From contig NZ_WTYD01000004.1 of assembly GCF_009827295.1 (NCBI RefSeq), forward strand, positions 1 to 64,000: a DNA stretch of 64,000 nucleotides, read 5' to 3'. The notes beneath the pieces are model-generated. The model had not been told where the DNA came from. It was given only the letters and a program-made list of their open reading frames with translations, and did no database searches. The position numbers were made by a program, and so were the translations under genes. Of the stretch, positions 44,608 through 54,114 are shown one piece after another; within the stretch, counting starts at the first letter, position 1; each line of letters begins with the position of its first letter. This stretch comes from Qipengyuania pelagi (GTDB lineage Bacteria > Pseudomonadota > Alphaproteobacteria > Sphingomonadales > Sphingomonadaceae).

Positions 44608-45467
44608 CACTGCGGCGCGGATACGAGCAGGCGCCGCCGCCGCGCGGCGAAGAGGCCGTGCTTGGGCGCGAACAGGAAGGCGATAAGGAACAGGATCGTC
44701 TGAAGGACCACGATCACGCCGCCGGTCGCCCCATCGAGAAAATAGCTGAGATAGGCGCCGACAAAGCTCGACAGCGCGCCGATCATGACGCTGATCGCGA
44801 TCAAGCGCGGGAAGCGATCGGTGAGGAGATAGGCGGTCGCGCCGGGCGTCACGACGAGCGCGATGACGAGAAACGCGCCCACGGTCTGCAAGGCCGCCAC
44901 CGTACAGGCGGCGAGCAGGGTGAAGAACAGGAGCTTGAGCCGCGCCGGATCGAGCCCGACGGCGCGCGCGTGGTTCTCGTCGAAGAAGGCCAGCATCAGG
45001 TCCTTCCATTTCATCGTCAGGATCGCGAGCGAGACGGTCGCGATGATGACGAGCTGGATCGTGTCGCTGGCGGTCACGGCGAGGATATTGCCCAGCACGA
45101 TGGTCTGGACGTCGACCGATGTCGGCGAAAGCGACACCATGAACAGGCCCAGTCCGAAGAAGGAGGTGAAGATCAGGCCGATGATCGCATCCTCCTTCAA
45201 CTTGGTCCGTCGGTTGAGGAACAGCATCGCTCCGGCGGCGAGGCCGCCCGAAAGGAACGCGCCCAGGGAAAACGGCAGGCCCAGCATATAGGCGCCCGCC
45301 ACCCCCGGCACGATCGAATGCGACAGCGCGTCGCCGATCAGCGACCAGCCCTTCAGCATCAGGAAGGCCGACAGGAAAGCGCAGACCCCGCCCACCAGCG
45401 CGCTCACCGCCATGGCGTTGACCATGTAACTATAGGCGAAGGGTTCGATCAGCGCGCCGCCCGTCAT
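44607..45467 (-). CDS. Metal ABC transporter permease (first)
   Basis: This 286-residue ABC-3 family permease is paralogous to the next gene. It carries LKGWSLIGDALSHSIVPGVA, the SVDVQTIVLGNILAV extracellular region, the coupling helix FDENHARAVGLDPARLKLLF and a VIALVVTPGATAYLLTDRF helix. Eight helices are likely. It pairs with the second permease and the ATPase to form the importer. It overlaps both neighbours by up to four bases. Confidence 0.9.
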   Translation of the reverse strand: MTGGALIEPFAYSYMVNAMAVSALVGGVCAFLSAFLMLKGWSLIGDALSHSIVPGVAGAYMLGLPFSLGAFLSGGLAAGAMLFLNRRTKLKEDAIIGLIFTSFFGLGLFMVSLSPTSVDVQTIVLGNILAVTASDTIQLVIIATVSLAILTMKWKDLMLAFFDENHARAVGLDPARLKLLFFTLLAACTVAALQTVGAFLVIALVVTPGATAYLLTDRFPRLIAISVMIGALSSFVGAYLSYFLDGATGGVIVVLQTILFLIAFLFAPKHGLFAARRRRLLVSAPQ

Positions 45468-46306
45468 GCCGGCCCGTGGTCATCGTCGTACAGCACCAGC
45501 GGATGCTCGTCGTCATAGAGCAGGGTGGAGGCGGCTTCCCCGTCGGGTTTCAGGGAAAAGCGGCGCAGCGTGCCCCCGAAGGTGCGGCGCAGATTGGCTT
45601 CGGTGAAGACCTCACCCGTAGGCCCGGCCGCGAGCACCGTCCGGTCGATCAAGACCGCGCGGTCGCAGAAGCGCGGGACCGAGCCGAGATTGTGCGTCGC
45701 CACCAGCATCACCCGCCCCTCGTCTCGCAATTCCTTCAAGAGCGCGACGATCGCATCCTCGGTGGTGACGTCGACGCCGGTGAATGGCTCGTCGAGCAGG
45801 ATCACCTGCCCGTCCTGCGCCAGCGCCCGGGCGAGGAAGACGCGCTTCTTCTGCCCGCCCGACAATTCGCCGATCTGGCGCTTCGCGAAGGGCGTCATGC
45901 CGACCCGCTCGAGCGCTTCGGCGACCTTGGCCCTGTCGGCGGCACGCGCGATCCTGAACGGCCCCATCCGGCCATAGCGGCCCATCATCACCACATCCTC
46001 GACCAGGACGGGGAAGTTCCAGTCGACATCCTCGCTCTGGGGAACGTAGGCGACCAGCCCTTCCCTGAGCGCGCGGCGCACCGGGCGGTCGAGCACGCTG
46101 ACCGATCCGCGCGCCACCGGAACGAAGCCCATGATCGCCTTGAACAGGGTGGACTTGCCCGCCCCGTTGACGCCGACCAGCGCGGTGATCGACCCCTTGG
46201 GAATGGCGAAGCTCGCATCCGACAGCGCCGTGTGCCCGTTGCGATAGGTCACGCTCGCATTGGCGACCCGGATGCCCGAGCCTTGGTCGGCAGCGTCCTC
46301 GCTCAT
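45464..46306 (-). CDS. Metal ABC transporter ATP-binding protein
   Basis: This 280-residue ATPase powers the metal importer. Walker A GVNGAGKST, the Q-loop YVPQSEDVDWNFP (the QxxxxDWxFP form is typical of Mn/Fe/Zn transporters), the signature LSGGQKKR, Walker B VILLDEPFTGVD and the H-loop THNLG are all present. The C-terminal 35 residues are an acidic, His-containing tail (LLYDDEHPLVLYDDDHGPA) that could bind metal. It is second in the four-gene operon. Confidence 0.94.
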   Translation of the reverse strand: MSEDAADQGSGIRVANASVTYRNGHTALSDASFAIPKGSITALVGVNGAGKSTLFKAIMGFVPVARGSVSVLDRPVRRALREGLVAYVPQSEDVDWNFPVLVEDVVMMGRYGRMGPFRIARAADRAKVAEALERVGMTPFAKRQIGELSGGQKKRVFLARALAQDGQVILLDEPFTGVDVTTEDAIVALLKELRDEGRVMLVATHNLGSVPRFCDRAVLIDRTVLAAGPTGEVFTEANLRRTFGGTLRRFSLKPDGEAASTLLYDDEHPLVLYDDDHGPA

Positions 46307-47250
46307 CCCGTCAGACCGTCCGCGATCCGCTGCGCGGTGACGCGCAGGAGATCGATGTAGGTCGGCACCGGGCCGTCCGCCTCGCTGAGCGAATCGACAT
46401 AGAGCACGCCGCCATACCGCGCCCCGGTCTCGCGTGCGACCTGGCGAGCGGGATCGGGCGAGATGGTGCTTTCGCTGAAGACGGTCGGGATCTGGTTCGC
46501 GCGCACCGCGTCGATCACGCGCCGGACCTGTTGCGGCGTGCCCTGCTGATCGGCGTTGATCGGCCAGAGATAAAGTTCGCGCAGGTCGAGATCGCGCGCC
46601 AGATAGCTAAAGGCGCCTTCGCTCGTGACCAGCCAGCGGCGCTCTTCCGGGATCGCGCGGAAGCGGGCTTGGATCGGCTCCAAGGCCTCGCTTATGCGCT
46701 GCTTGTAGGCGGCGGCGTTGCGGGCATAGGTCTGGGCGTTGGCGGGGTCGGCCTGCGCGAAGGCGGCGGCGATGTTGTCGACATAGATCTCGGCCGCATC
46801 GGGCGACATCCAGGCGTGCGGATTGGGCTTGCCGCTATAGGGTCCCTGCCCGATCCCGATCGGCTCGACCCCCTCCGACACTACCGCCTCCGGCACGTCA
46901 CCCAGATTGTCGAGGAATTGCGCGAACCACAATTCGAGATTGAGGCCGTTCCACAGGATCAGGTCCGCATCCTGCGCCGCCACCAGATCGCGCGGCGTCG
47001 GCTGGTAATTGTGGATTTCGGCGCCGGGTTTGGTGATCGAAGTCACGACAGCCGCATCGCCCGCCACATTGCGCGCCATGTCGGCGATGATGGTGAAAGT
47101 GGTGACGACCTTGAAGCGCGTGTCCGTGCCGGTCTGGCTGCATCCGGGCAAAGTGGCGGCGGCGGCCATGCCCAGCCCGAGCCCCAGAACCGTGCGCCGC
47201 GTCAGCGCATCGGGTGAGCGCGGCCCGAGGTCTTTCGCGGACAGAGTCAT
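46303..47250 (-). CDS. Metal ABC transporter substrate-binding protein (Mn/Zn/Fe type)
   Basis: This 315-residue cluster A-I binding protein has ligand positions AEIHNYQPTPRD (His), KPNPHAWMSPD (His), VTSEGAFSYLAR (Glu) and FSESTISPDPARQ (Asp), the pattern of SitA/MntA-type manganese or iron binders rather than ZnuA, since no His-rich loop is present. The N-terminus has twin arginine (TRRTVLGLGLGMAAAA) and a lipobox (LPGC), so it should be an exported lipoprotein or Tat substrate. The start at 47250 is the last in-frame ATG before that signal. It leads the four-gene operon, and 106 bases separate it from mrpG. Confidence 0.92.
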   Translation of the reverse strand: MTLSAKDLGPRSPDALTRRTVLGLGLGMAAAATLPGCSQTGTDTRFKVVTTFTIIADMARNVAGDAAVVTSITKPGAEIHNYQPTPRDLVAAQDADLILWNGLNLELWFAQFLDNLGDVPEAVVSEGVEPIGIGQGPYSGKPNPHAWMSPDAAEIYVDNIAAAFAQADPANAQTYARNAAAYKQRISEALEPIQARFRAIPEERRWLVTSEGAFSYLARDLDLRELYLWPINADQQGTPQQVRRVIDAVRANQIPTVFSESTISPDPARQVARETGARYGGVLYVDSLSEADGPVPTYIDLLRVTAQRIADGLTG

Positions 47251-47356
47251 GGTACGATTCCCATCGAAGGGACGGTGATGCCCCGAAGCGGGCTCGGCTG
47301 GCAAGCCGCCGTACTGGAGCGTACCGAGACCGCCCCTGCGCACCCCCTTGCCGGTC

Positions 47357-47779
47357 TTACTTGCGCGATGTCGCCACCGGCGTGTCGGGCTGCGGCGCAT
47401 CATAGGTCGACCATCCGGCCTTGCCATCGGGCTCGGGCGGGACTCCGGCCTGCCCCGGCGAGATCGCGTCGTCGCTCAGGCGCAGGCGGTGAAGGTGGAC
47501 TTTCGCCATCATGTTCGCCGCGATCGGCGCGGTGATGAACAGGAAGAGCGAGATCAGCAATTCCTGCCCGCTCCACTCCCCGCGTTCCAGCCTGAAGAAC
47601 ACCATCGATCCGACCAGCATCGCGCCCACGCCCAGGGTCGTCGCCTTGGTCGGCCCGTGCAGACGCTCCATCAGGGTCGGCAGGCGCACCAGGCCCCAGC
47701 TTCCCACCAGCGCGAACAGCGCGCCGAGCACGATCAGGAACGCGGTCACGAATTCGGCGATGGTCCCGAGCCCGCTCAT
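47357..47779 (-). CDS. mrpG: Mrp-type Na+/H+ antiporter subunit G
   Basis: This is a 140-residue subunit with three membrane helices (FVTAFLIVLGALFALVGSWG and following) and the MrpG motif RLPTLMERLHGPTKATTLGVG. The polar C-terminal tail of about 45 residues (SDDAISPGQAGVPPEPDGK) is longer than in most MrpG proteins. The subunit belongs to the hetero-oligomeric antiporter that exports Na+ in exchange for H+ and gives alkali and salt tolerance. It is the last gene of the operon and overlaps mrpF by four bases. Confidence 0.92.
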   Translation of the reverse strand: MSGLGTIAEFVTAFLIVLGALFALVGSWGLVRLPTLMERLHGPTKATTLGVGAMLVGSMVFFRLERGEWSGQELLISLFLFITAPIAANMMAKVHLHRLRLSDDAISPGQAGVPPEPDGKAGWSTYDAPQPDTPVATSRK

Positions 47780-48045
47780 TCCACGATGTCCCCGCGCAGG
47801 ATGAACTTGCAATAGGCGACCGTGCCCACGAAGCCGACCATCGCCATCAGCAAGGCGGCCTGGAAATAGGTATCGTCGGCGAGCGCGATACCGATCAGCA
47901 CGATCACGGCGATCGCGTTGATCACCATCGTGTCGAGCGAGATGATGCGATCGCCCACCGACGGTCCGCGCAGCAGGCGCCACAGATTGAGGCAGAGCGC
48001 GATCGACAGGCACCCGAAAGCGAACAGGATGGCGTAGTGGATCAT
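47776..48045 (-). CDS. mrpF: Mrp-type Na+/H+ antiporter subunit F
   Basis: This is an 89-residue protein with three membrane helices. The RLLRGPSVGDRIISLDTMVI segment with its conserved Arg-Asp is typical of MrpF. It overlaps mrpG and mrpE by four bases each, so translation is coupled through this part of the operon. Confidence 0.93.
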   Translation of the reverse strand: MIHYAILFAFGCLSIALCLNLWRLLRGPSVGDRIISLDTMVINAIAVIVLIGIALADDTYFQAALLMAMVGFVGTVAYCKFILRGDIVE

Positions 48046-48527
48046 CGGAACACCTTTTTCAGGCGTGCTTCATAGCGCGTCTTGATCTTGCGGATATCGG
48101 CCTCGTGGTCCGCGCTGTCGAGCGCGTGGACCAGCAGGAAGCCCCCGCAGGCCGAAACGTCGGAGGTGACCGTCCCCGGCGTCAGGCTGATCGTTCCGGC
48201 AAGGACGGTGATGGCCTCCGGCGTGTCCAGCCCGATCGGAATGACGAGCCAGGCGGGCCTCAAATCGCGATTGCGCCGGAAGAGGATGATCCAGGCGACT
48301 TCGAAATTGGCGACCACGATGTCCCAGATCACGAGCGCGAGATAGGCGAAAGCGTGGAGATACCCGATCCGGGGGCGGCCCGGCCAGAACGGCGCGGTGA
48401 AGATCGGGACAAGGATGCCGATCGCGATGCCGACCACCAGCGCGCCGAAGCTCAGCGAGTTCTGGAGCAGCATCCAGACGAGGAGAAGCAGGACAGAGAG
48501 GCCGGGATGGGGAATGATGCGGCGCAT
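48042..48527 (-). CDS. mrpE: Mrp-type Na+/H+ antiporter subunit E
   Basis: This is a 161-residue protein with two or three N-terminal helices and the conserved cytoplasmic part: VIWDIVVANFEVAWIILFRR, then TLTPG-like SLTPGTVTSDV and FLLVHALDSADHEA. MrpE is thought to help assembly and stability of the complex. It begins after a three-base gap behind mrpD and overlaps mrpF. Confidence 0.92.
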   Translation of the reverse strand: MRRIIPHPGLSVLLLLVWMLLQNSLSFGALVVGIAIGILVPIFTAPFWPGRPRIGYLHAFAYLALVIWDIVVANFEVAWIILFRRNRDLRPAWLVIPIGLDTPEAITVLAGTISLTPGTVTSDVSACGGFLLVHALDSADHEADIRKIKTRYEARLKKVFR

Positions 48528-48530
48528 ATC

Positions 48531-50063
48531 CTATCCCCCGCCCAGCACGGCGCGGGCGGTGGCCGCGCGATCGAGCAATTGCGCCGCGGCGGCATCGGCA
48601 TAGGCCGTGGCCGGGCCCGCCGCCAGCGACAGGCCGACCAGCAGGGTCAGGATCAGGACGGGCGCGATCATGTCCGTACGCGCCGGGACGTCCAGCGCCC
48701 TCTTCCCCTCATCCTTCGGCGCCTCCTTCCAGAAGATCGAGCTGCCCACGCGCGCGAAGCCGATCACGCCCACCAGCGTGGTCAGCAGGATCACTGTCCA
48801 CGACCAGCCCCAGGAGGGCAGATAGGCCACCGAGTCGAGGATCAGCAGTTTCCCGATAAAGCCCGACAGGGGCGGCAATCCGGTCACGCCGATCGCGGCG
48901 ATCATGAACAGGAGCGCCACCATCTGGCGATGCGCGAAGACCGGGCCGGGGGTCGCGTGGTCGACGAAGCCCGCGCGCCGCCGCGCGACGATATCGGCGA
49001 CGAGGAACAGCGCGGCCCCCGCCAGCGTCGAATGGACGAGATAATAGAGCGCGGCGCCCACAGTGTCGGCCTGCCAGCCCGCGACCGCGATCAACAAGGT
49101 GCCGGTCGACCCGATGATCGCATAAGCCGCCTGCTCGGACAGGCTGCGTGCCGCGAAGACGCCGATGAAGCCGAGGACCGCCGTCACCATCGCGGCGGGC
49201 AGCAGATAGGGTGCGGGCGCCCAGGCGGCTGCCCCGGCATCGTCGCCGAATACCAGCGGCGTGACCCGGATGATCGAATAGACCCCGATCTTGGTCATGA
49301 TTGCGAACAGCGCCGCGACGGCGGGCGTGGCGACCGCATAGGTGCGCGGCAACCAGAGATGCAGCGGCACGATCGCCGCCTTGATCGCGAAGACGACGAA
49401 CAGCAGCAGCGCGGCGATGCGCAGCAGCCATTGATCCTGCGCGCCGATCGCAGCGATGCGCACGCCCATATCCGCCATGTTGAGCGTGCCGGTCAACGCA
49501 TACAGAAGCCCCAGCGCGAGCAGGAAGATCGACGATCCCATCAGATTGACGACGACATACTGGACCCCAGCCTTCAACCGCGCCCTCCCCTGCCCGTGCA
49601 GCATCAGGCCATAGGACGCGATCAGCAGCACTTCGAAGAACACGAACAGGTTGAAGAGGTCTCCCGTCAGGAAGGCACCGTTCAGACCCATCAGCTGGAA
49701 CTGGAACAGAGGATGGAAATGCCAGCCGTCCCGATCGACCTTGGTCACCACCGCATGGATCAGCGCGATCAGCGCCAGCACCGCCGTCAATGTGAGCATG
49801 ATGGCGGCCAGGCGATCGAGCACGAGGACGATGCCGAAGGGCGCTGGCCAGTCGCCCACCTCGTAGGTCCGCACCGTGCCATCGGCCGACAGGATCAGCA
49901 GCGCGATCGCCACGCCCAGAAGCGCGAAGCAGGAGGCGAAACTGACCACCAGACCGGCAGTGCGGCGGCGGACCAGCAGCAGCACGGCCAGCGGCGCCGC
50001 CAGAGCGGGCAGGACGACCGGCGCGAGCACCAGCTGGGTGATGAGGGACGGCGCCAGGCTCAC
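48531..50063 (-). CDS. mrpD: Mrp-type Na+/H+ antiporter subunit D
   Basis: This 510-residue NuoM/NuoN-like protein has about 14 helices and is one of the two proton- or ion-translocating subunits. The quinone-oxidoreductase family core is seen as FALLMTKIGVYSIIRV-like FAIMTKIGVYSIIRVTPLV, the lysine in AIKAAIVPLHLWLPRTYAVA, and the Glu-bearing helix LFNLFVFFEVLLIASYGLML. It overlaps mrpC by four bases. The subunit order matches the Mrp operons of rhizobia (pha). Confidence 0.94.
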   Translation of the reverse strand: MSLAPSLITQLVLAPVVLPALAAPLAVLLLVRRRTAGLVVSFASCFALLGVAIALLILSADGTVRTYEVGDWPAPFGIVLVLDRLAAIMLTLTAVLALIALIHAVVTKVDRDGWHFHPLFQFQLMGLNGAFLTGDLFNLFVFFEVLLIASYGLMLHGQGRARLKAGVQYVVVNLMGSSIFLLALGLLYALTGTLNMADMGVRIAAIGAQDQWLLRIAALLLFVVFAIKAAIVPLHLWLPRTYAVATPAVAALFAIMTKIGVYSIIRVTPLVFGDDAGAAAWAPAPYLLPAAMVTAVLGFIGVFAARSLSEQAAYAIIGSTGTLLIAVAGWQADTVGAALYYLVHSTLAGAALFLVADIVARRRAGFVDHATPGPVFAHRQMVALLFMIAAIGVTGLPPLSGFIGKLLILDSVAYLPSWGWSWTVILLTTLVGVIGFARVGSSIFWKEAPKDEGKRALDVPARTDMIAPVLILTLLVGLSLAAGPATAYADAAAAQLLDRAATARAVLGGG

Positions 50064-50422
50064 TCGCCGCCTCCCGCCTGATCGTCGGTCGGCACGTCAT
50101 GGCCGTCGACATGGTCGCTACCCGTTTCGAGGAAGCTGCGCAGCGCCAGGATCACGACGAAAGCCGTCATCCCGAAGGTGATGACTATGGCGGTCAGCAC
50201 GAGCGCCTGGGGCAAGGGATCGGTATAGGTCTCGACGTCATAGGACCAGATCGGCGGCGCGCCTACCACCAGCCTGCCCGATGCGAACAGGAACAGGTTC
50301 ACCGCATAGGAAAACAGCGTCAGCCCGAGCACGACCGCGAACAGGCGCGCGCGCAGCGTCAGGTAGATGCCACCGGCGACGAGGACGCCGATCGCGCTGG
50401 CGACGAGAAATTCGAGCGTCAC
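50060..50422 (-). CDS. mrpC: Mrp-type Na+/H+ antiporter subunit C
   Basis: This is a 120-residue NuoK-like subunit with three helices and the conserved segments GVLVAGGIYLTLRARLFAVV and DPLPQALVLTAIVITFGMTA. The C-terminal 20 residues are acidic and hydrophilic. It overlaps mrpAB and mrpD by four bases each. Confidence 0.94.
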   Translation of the reverse strand: MTLEFLVASAIGVLVAGGIYLTLRARLFAVVLGLTLFSYAVNLFLFASGRLVVGAPPIWSYDVETYTDPLPQALVLTAIVITFGMTAFVVILALRSFLETGSDHVDGHDVPTDDQAGGGE

Positions 50423-53283
50423 AGGCCGTCCTCCTCGGGGTCGCGCACCCCTTCGTCGCTCGCGGTCCGCTCGGCATGGGCGCGGGCCGCGCGTTTCGCG
50501 ATATGGCTCAATTGCGCCAGCGCCAGCATGATCGCGCCCAGCACCACGGCGAACACGCCGACATCGAACAGCATGGCGGTCGCCAGTTCAAATTCGCCGA
50601 CCAGCGGCAGCGTGAAATAATCGAAGGCGCTGGCGAGGAAACTCGCGCCGAACAGCAGGGCGCCGAGGCCCGTCGCCATGGCGACGAGCACACCGAAGGC
50701 GATCAGTGTGTGTTCCGAGAACCGGCGCCGCGCGGTCGTCCAGTCATAACCCGAGGCGAGATATTGGAGCATGAAGGCGATCGCCACGACCAGCGCCGCG
50801 ATGAAGCCGCCACCAGGAAGGTTGTGGCCGCGCAGGAAGATGAAGATGCCCGCCGTCAGCGTGAGCGGCAGCAGGATGCGCGTTGCCATCACGAACATCA
50901 CCGGATGGCTTTCCGGCGAATGGGGCATGTCCTCCTGCCAGGTGCGCAGGCGATCGGCGGCATGGCCGCGCGAGGTGGTGGAGAGCAGCGCGTAGATCGC
51001 GAGGCCCGCGATCCCGAGCACAATGATCTCGCCCAGCGTATCGAAGGCGCGGAAATCCACCAGCGTCACATTGACCACATTGGTGCCGCCACCGCCCGAA
51101 TAGCTGTTGGCGAGGTGGAATTGCGAGATCGGATCGTTGGGCTCGCGCGTCAGCATGGCCCATGCCGCCGCCCCGATCGCGGTCCCGCCGAGCGTCGCGA
51201 TCACCCCGTCGCGCACGCGGCGCTTCGCGCTCGACAGGACGGGCGGCGTCTTGGGCAGGAGGTTGAGCGCGAGCAGCAGGAGCAGGATCGTCACCACCTC
51301 GACCGAAATCTGCGTCAGCGCGAGATCGGGCGCGGAAAAATGGACGAAGGCGAGCGAGATCACGAGGCCGATGACGCTGATATAGATGAGCGCGCGAAAC
51401 CGCTGCCGCTGCGCATGGAGTACCGCACAGGTCGCCGCGATCAGCAGCGCCCAGGCGAGGATGGCGACGGGCGATGCCGGGATCCCTTCGCGCGGGCCGG
51501 TGAAGCTGCCCCCCGCGCCCACGGCCTCGATCGCGAAGAGGACGAGCACCGCGACCACCAGCAGCAGCATCCGCTGGAGCGATGGCGCATGGATCGCCAT
51601 CGTCACCCGGCGCGCCCCGCGATTGGCCATCAGGAGGGCACGTTCGAACAGCGCCTTAGCATCGAGGTGGCGCACCGCCTCGTAGCGGCGCAGGATGGGT
51701 GCATAGCGCCACAGGATCAGCGCCCCGATCGCCACCGCCACGACGCTCATGCCGAGCGCCGGGTTGATACCATGCCAGAGGTAGAGCCCGATATAGGGCG
51801 CCTCGCCCCCCACCACGGCGGCGCTGACCGAGGCGACGAGCGACCCGGCGATGAGGCCGGGGATCAGGCCCAGCAGGACCGCGATCACGACCAGCAGGGC
51901 GGCGGGCCACCACATTCCCACGCCCGGATCATGCGCACGGGCATGGGGTTCGGGATCGCGCGGCTTGCCGAAGAACAGGAACAGGGCGAAGCGCAGCGAA
52001 TAGGCGACCGAAAGCGTCGCCGCGATCGTCGCGATGATCGGGACCAGCCAGGGGAGGCCAAACAGGCCGACTTCCAGCGTTTCGCCCAGCATCAGTTCCT
52101 TGGAGATGAACCCGCCCAAAGGCGGCAGCCCTGCCATCGCCCCAGCTGCGATCGTCGCCAGCGTGGCGGTGACCGGCATCACCTTGGCCAGCCCGCCCAA
52201 TCGGCGGATGTCGCGCGTGCCGGTCTCGTGGTCGACGATCCCCGCCGACATGAACAGGGCGGCCTTGAAGGCTGCGTGATTGAGGATGTGCAGCACGGCG
52301 ACCGCAGCGGCGGCTTCGAGCGAGAAGCCCAGCAGCATGACCAGCAGGCCGAGCTGGCTGATCGTCGAATAGGCGAGGATGCCCTTCAGATCATGCCTGA
52401 ACAGCGCCACCCACGCGCCGAACGTCATGGTGACGAGGCCCACGCTGGTAACGATCACGGTATAAAGATCGGTGCCCGACAGGACCGGCCAGAAGCGCGC
52501 GATCAGGAAGACGCCCGCCTTCACCATGGTTGCGGAGTGGAGATAGGCGCTCACCGGCGTGGGCGCGGCCATCGCGTGGGGCAGCCAGAAATGGAACGGG
52601 AACTGCGCCGATTTGGTGAAACAGCCGAGCAGGATCAGAATCAGGATCGCGGGATAGAGCGGCGAGGCGCGCACGACATCTCCGCTCGCAAGGATGGTCA
52701 CAAGGTCGAACGACCCGACCGTCAGTCCCAGCATGACGACGCCCGCAATCAGCAGCAGGCCGCCCCCGCCAGTGATCGCGAGAGCCATGCGCGCGCCCTG
52801 CCGCGCCTCGGCCTTGTGGCGCCAGAAGCCGATCAGGAGGAAGGATGACAGGCTCGTCAATTCCCAGAAGATCAGCAGAAGCAGGACGTTGCCGGAAATC
52901 ACGATCCCCAGCATCGCGCCCTGGAACAGCATCAGGCTGGCGAAGAACCGCCCGGTCGCCTCTCCGCTCGCGAGATAGAAATGGCCGAAGATGACCACCA
53001 GCAGACCGATGCCGAGGATCAGCCCGGCGAACATCAGCCCCAAGGGATCGACCATCAGCGAGAGGTCGAGGCCGAGGGCGGGCACCCAGGCGATCGAAGC
53101 GGCCGGTATTTCCCCCGCCAGAACGGCGGGCGCGAGCGTCACGAGCAGAATCAGCCCGATCGCGCTCGCCAATGCGGCGAGGCCCGAATGCCAGATACGT
53201 TCGCGTCCTCCGGCCACTGCGATCGCCAGCGAGGCGACGAACGGGAGCGCAATGAGCAGGAACAATGTCAATGGTATACCCAT
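50419..53283 (-). CDS. mrpA: Mrp-type Na+/H+ antiporter subunits A and B fused
   Basis: This is a 954-residue fusion. Residues 1 to about 780 are MrpA, the NuoL-like subunit: about 20 helices, with FWELTSLSSFLLIGFWRHKA (Glu helix), FPFHFWLPHAMAAPTPVSAY, SATMVKAGVFLIARF and the long C-terminal extension with LALTQISVEVVTILLLLLAL. Residues about 800-954 are MrpB (VMATRILLPLTLTAGIFIFL, GHNLPGGGFIAALVVAIAFM). Such AB fusions are usual in alphaproteobacteria. This is the first gene of a six-gene operon; the 214 bases upstream to 53497 hold no gene and probably its promoter. Confidence 0.94.
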   Translation of the reverse strand: MGIPLTLFLLIALPFVASLAIAVAGGRERIWHSGLAALASAIGLILLVTLAPAVLAGEIPAASIAWVPALGLDLSLMVDPLGLMFAGLILGIGLLVVIFGHFYLASGEATGRFFASLMLFQGAMLGIVISGNVLLLLIFWELTSLSSFLLIGFWRHKAEARQGARMALAITGGGGLLLIAGVVMLGLTVGSFDLVTILASGDVVRASPLYPAILILILLGCFTKSAQFPFHFWLPHAMAAPTPVSAYLHSATMVKAGVFLIARFWPVLSGTDLYTVIVTSVGLVTMTFGAWVALFRHDLKGILAYSTISQLGLLVMLLGFSLEAAAAVAVLHILNHAAFKAALFMSAGIVDHETGTRDIRRLGGLAKVMPVTATLATIAAGAMAGLPPLGGFISKELMLGETLEVGLFGLPWLVPIIATIAATLSVAYSLRFALFLFFGKPRDPEPHARAHDPGVGMWWPAALLVVIAVLLGLIPGLIAGSLVASVSAAVVGGEAPYIGLYLWHGINPALGMSVVAVAIGALILWRYAPILRRYEAVRHLDAKALFERALLMANRGARRVTMAIHAPSLQRMLLLVVAVLVLFAIEAVGAGGSFTGPREGIPASPVAILAWALLIAATCAVLHAQRQRFRALIYISVIGLVISLAFVHFSAPDLALTQISVEVVTILLLLLALNLLPKTPPVLSSAKRRVRDGVIATLGGTAIGAAAWAMLTREPNDPISQFHLANSYSGGGGTNVVNVTLVDFRAFDTLGEIIVLGIAGLAIYALLSTTSRGHAADRLRTWQEDMPHSPESHPVMFVMATRILLPLTLTAGIFIFLRGHNLPGGGFIAALVVAIAFMLQYLASGYDWTTARRRFSEHTLIAFGVLVAMATGLGALLFGASFLASAFDYFTLPLVGEFELATAMLFDVGVFAVVLGAIMLALAQLSHIAKRAARAHAERTASDEGVRDPEEDGL

Positions 53284-53497
53284 CGGCAGAATCGATCACC
53301 CAGTGCTGGCATCGGTCGGTTAATGCGCCGCCGCCACCGCTCGCCTGTCGAAACAAACGCTGCGGAAAGCGCGAAAGCGCGTGCGTGCAGGTCCCGTTAC
53401 ACACGCAAATCGCCTCGCGGCAAGAACAACCGAACAAAGACCTGTTTGGGACGGCCCATACGCCCCTTTCCCCAGCGTCCGAAGCCGATCCGTTCCG

Positions 53498-54094
53498 CTA
53501 TTGGGCGGGTGCGGTGCGCTCGGCCGCGCTCTGGGCTTCCTTTTTCAGCGTGGGCGTAAGTCTCGTCGTCCGGGCGGCAATCGGCGTGCCGTCGCCCATC
53601 TTGCCGTTCGCCTCGATATCCTCGAGCAGCAGCTTCATCTCGGCGATCTCTTTCACCTGTGCCGCGATGATGGAATCGGCCAGCTTGCGGACGCGCGGAT
53701 CGCTGATGTTCGCCCGCGCGCTGGTCATGATCGCGATCGAATGGTGCGGGATCATGGCCGACATATAGTCCTCGTCATCCACCGTCGCCTGGCTGCGCAC
53801 CAACCATAGCGCCCCTGCGAACACCACCGCGCCGACCGCCAGGATGATCACATTCTTCTTCGTGTCGCGATACATGCCCCACATGAAGAGCAACATGACG
53901 ATCATCATCATCCCGCCCATCACGAACATCATCCAGAAGCGCGTCTCGCTCCAGAAGACGTGATCGAGTTCGAAGGTGTTCAGATACATCAGGCCGAACA
54001 TGATCGCGGTCGAGGTGGCGACCATCGCCATGAAGCGCCAATAGGAGCTGCCGCCGCCCGAGTGGTTGCCTGACTGGTTGGAAGAGTGGTCCAT
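53498..54094 (-). CDS. DUF305-containing membrane protein
   Basis: This 198-residue protein has a His/Ser/Gly-rich N-terminus, three membrane helices (FMAMVATSTAIMFGLMYLN, FWMMFVMGGMMMIVMLLFMW, VIILAVGAVVFAGALWLV) and a periplasmic DUF305 segment. DUF305 is visible as DYMSAMIPHHSIAIMTSARA and KLADSIIAAQVKEIAEMKLL, with the His pair of the family. Met and His richness suggests metal contact. The start at 54094 gives a sensible N-terminus. It is the last gene of the csoR-led operon, 20 bases after the glutaredoxin fusion. Confidence 0.87.
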   Translation of the reverse strand: MDHSSNQSGNHSGGGSSYWRFMAMVATSTAIMFGLMYLNTFELDHVFWSETRFWMMFVMGGMMMIVMLLFMWGMYRDTKKNVIILAVGAVVFAGALWLVRSQATVDDEDYMSAMIPHHSIAIMTSARANISDPRVRKLADSIIAAQVKEIAEMKLLLEDIEANGKMGDGTPIAARTTRLTPTLKKEAQSAAERTAPAQ

Positions 54095-54114
54095 TCCTGC
54101 CTCCGTTTTTTCGA

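Noticed and set aside
47251-47356. Possible metal riboswitch upstream of the metal-binding lipoprotein gene
   Set aside because: The 106-base gap shows no conserved riboswitch core or strong terminator and antiterminator pair.
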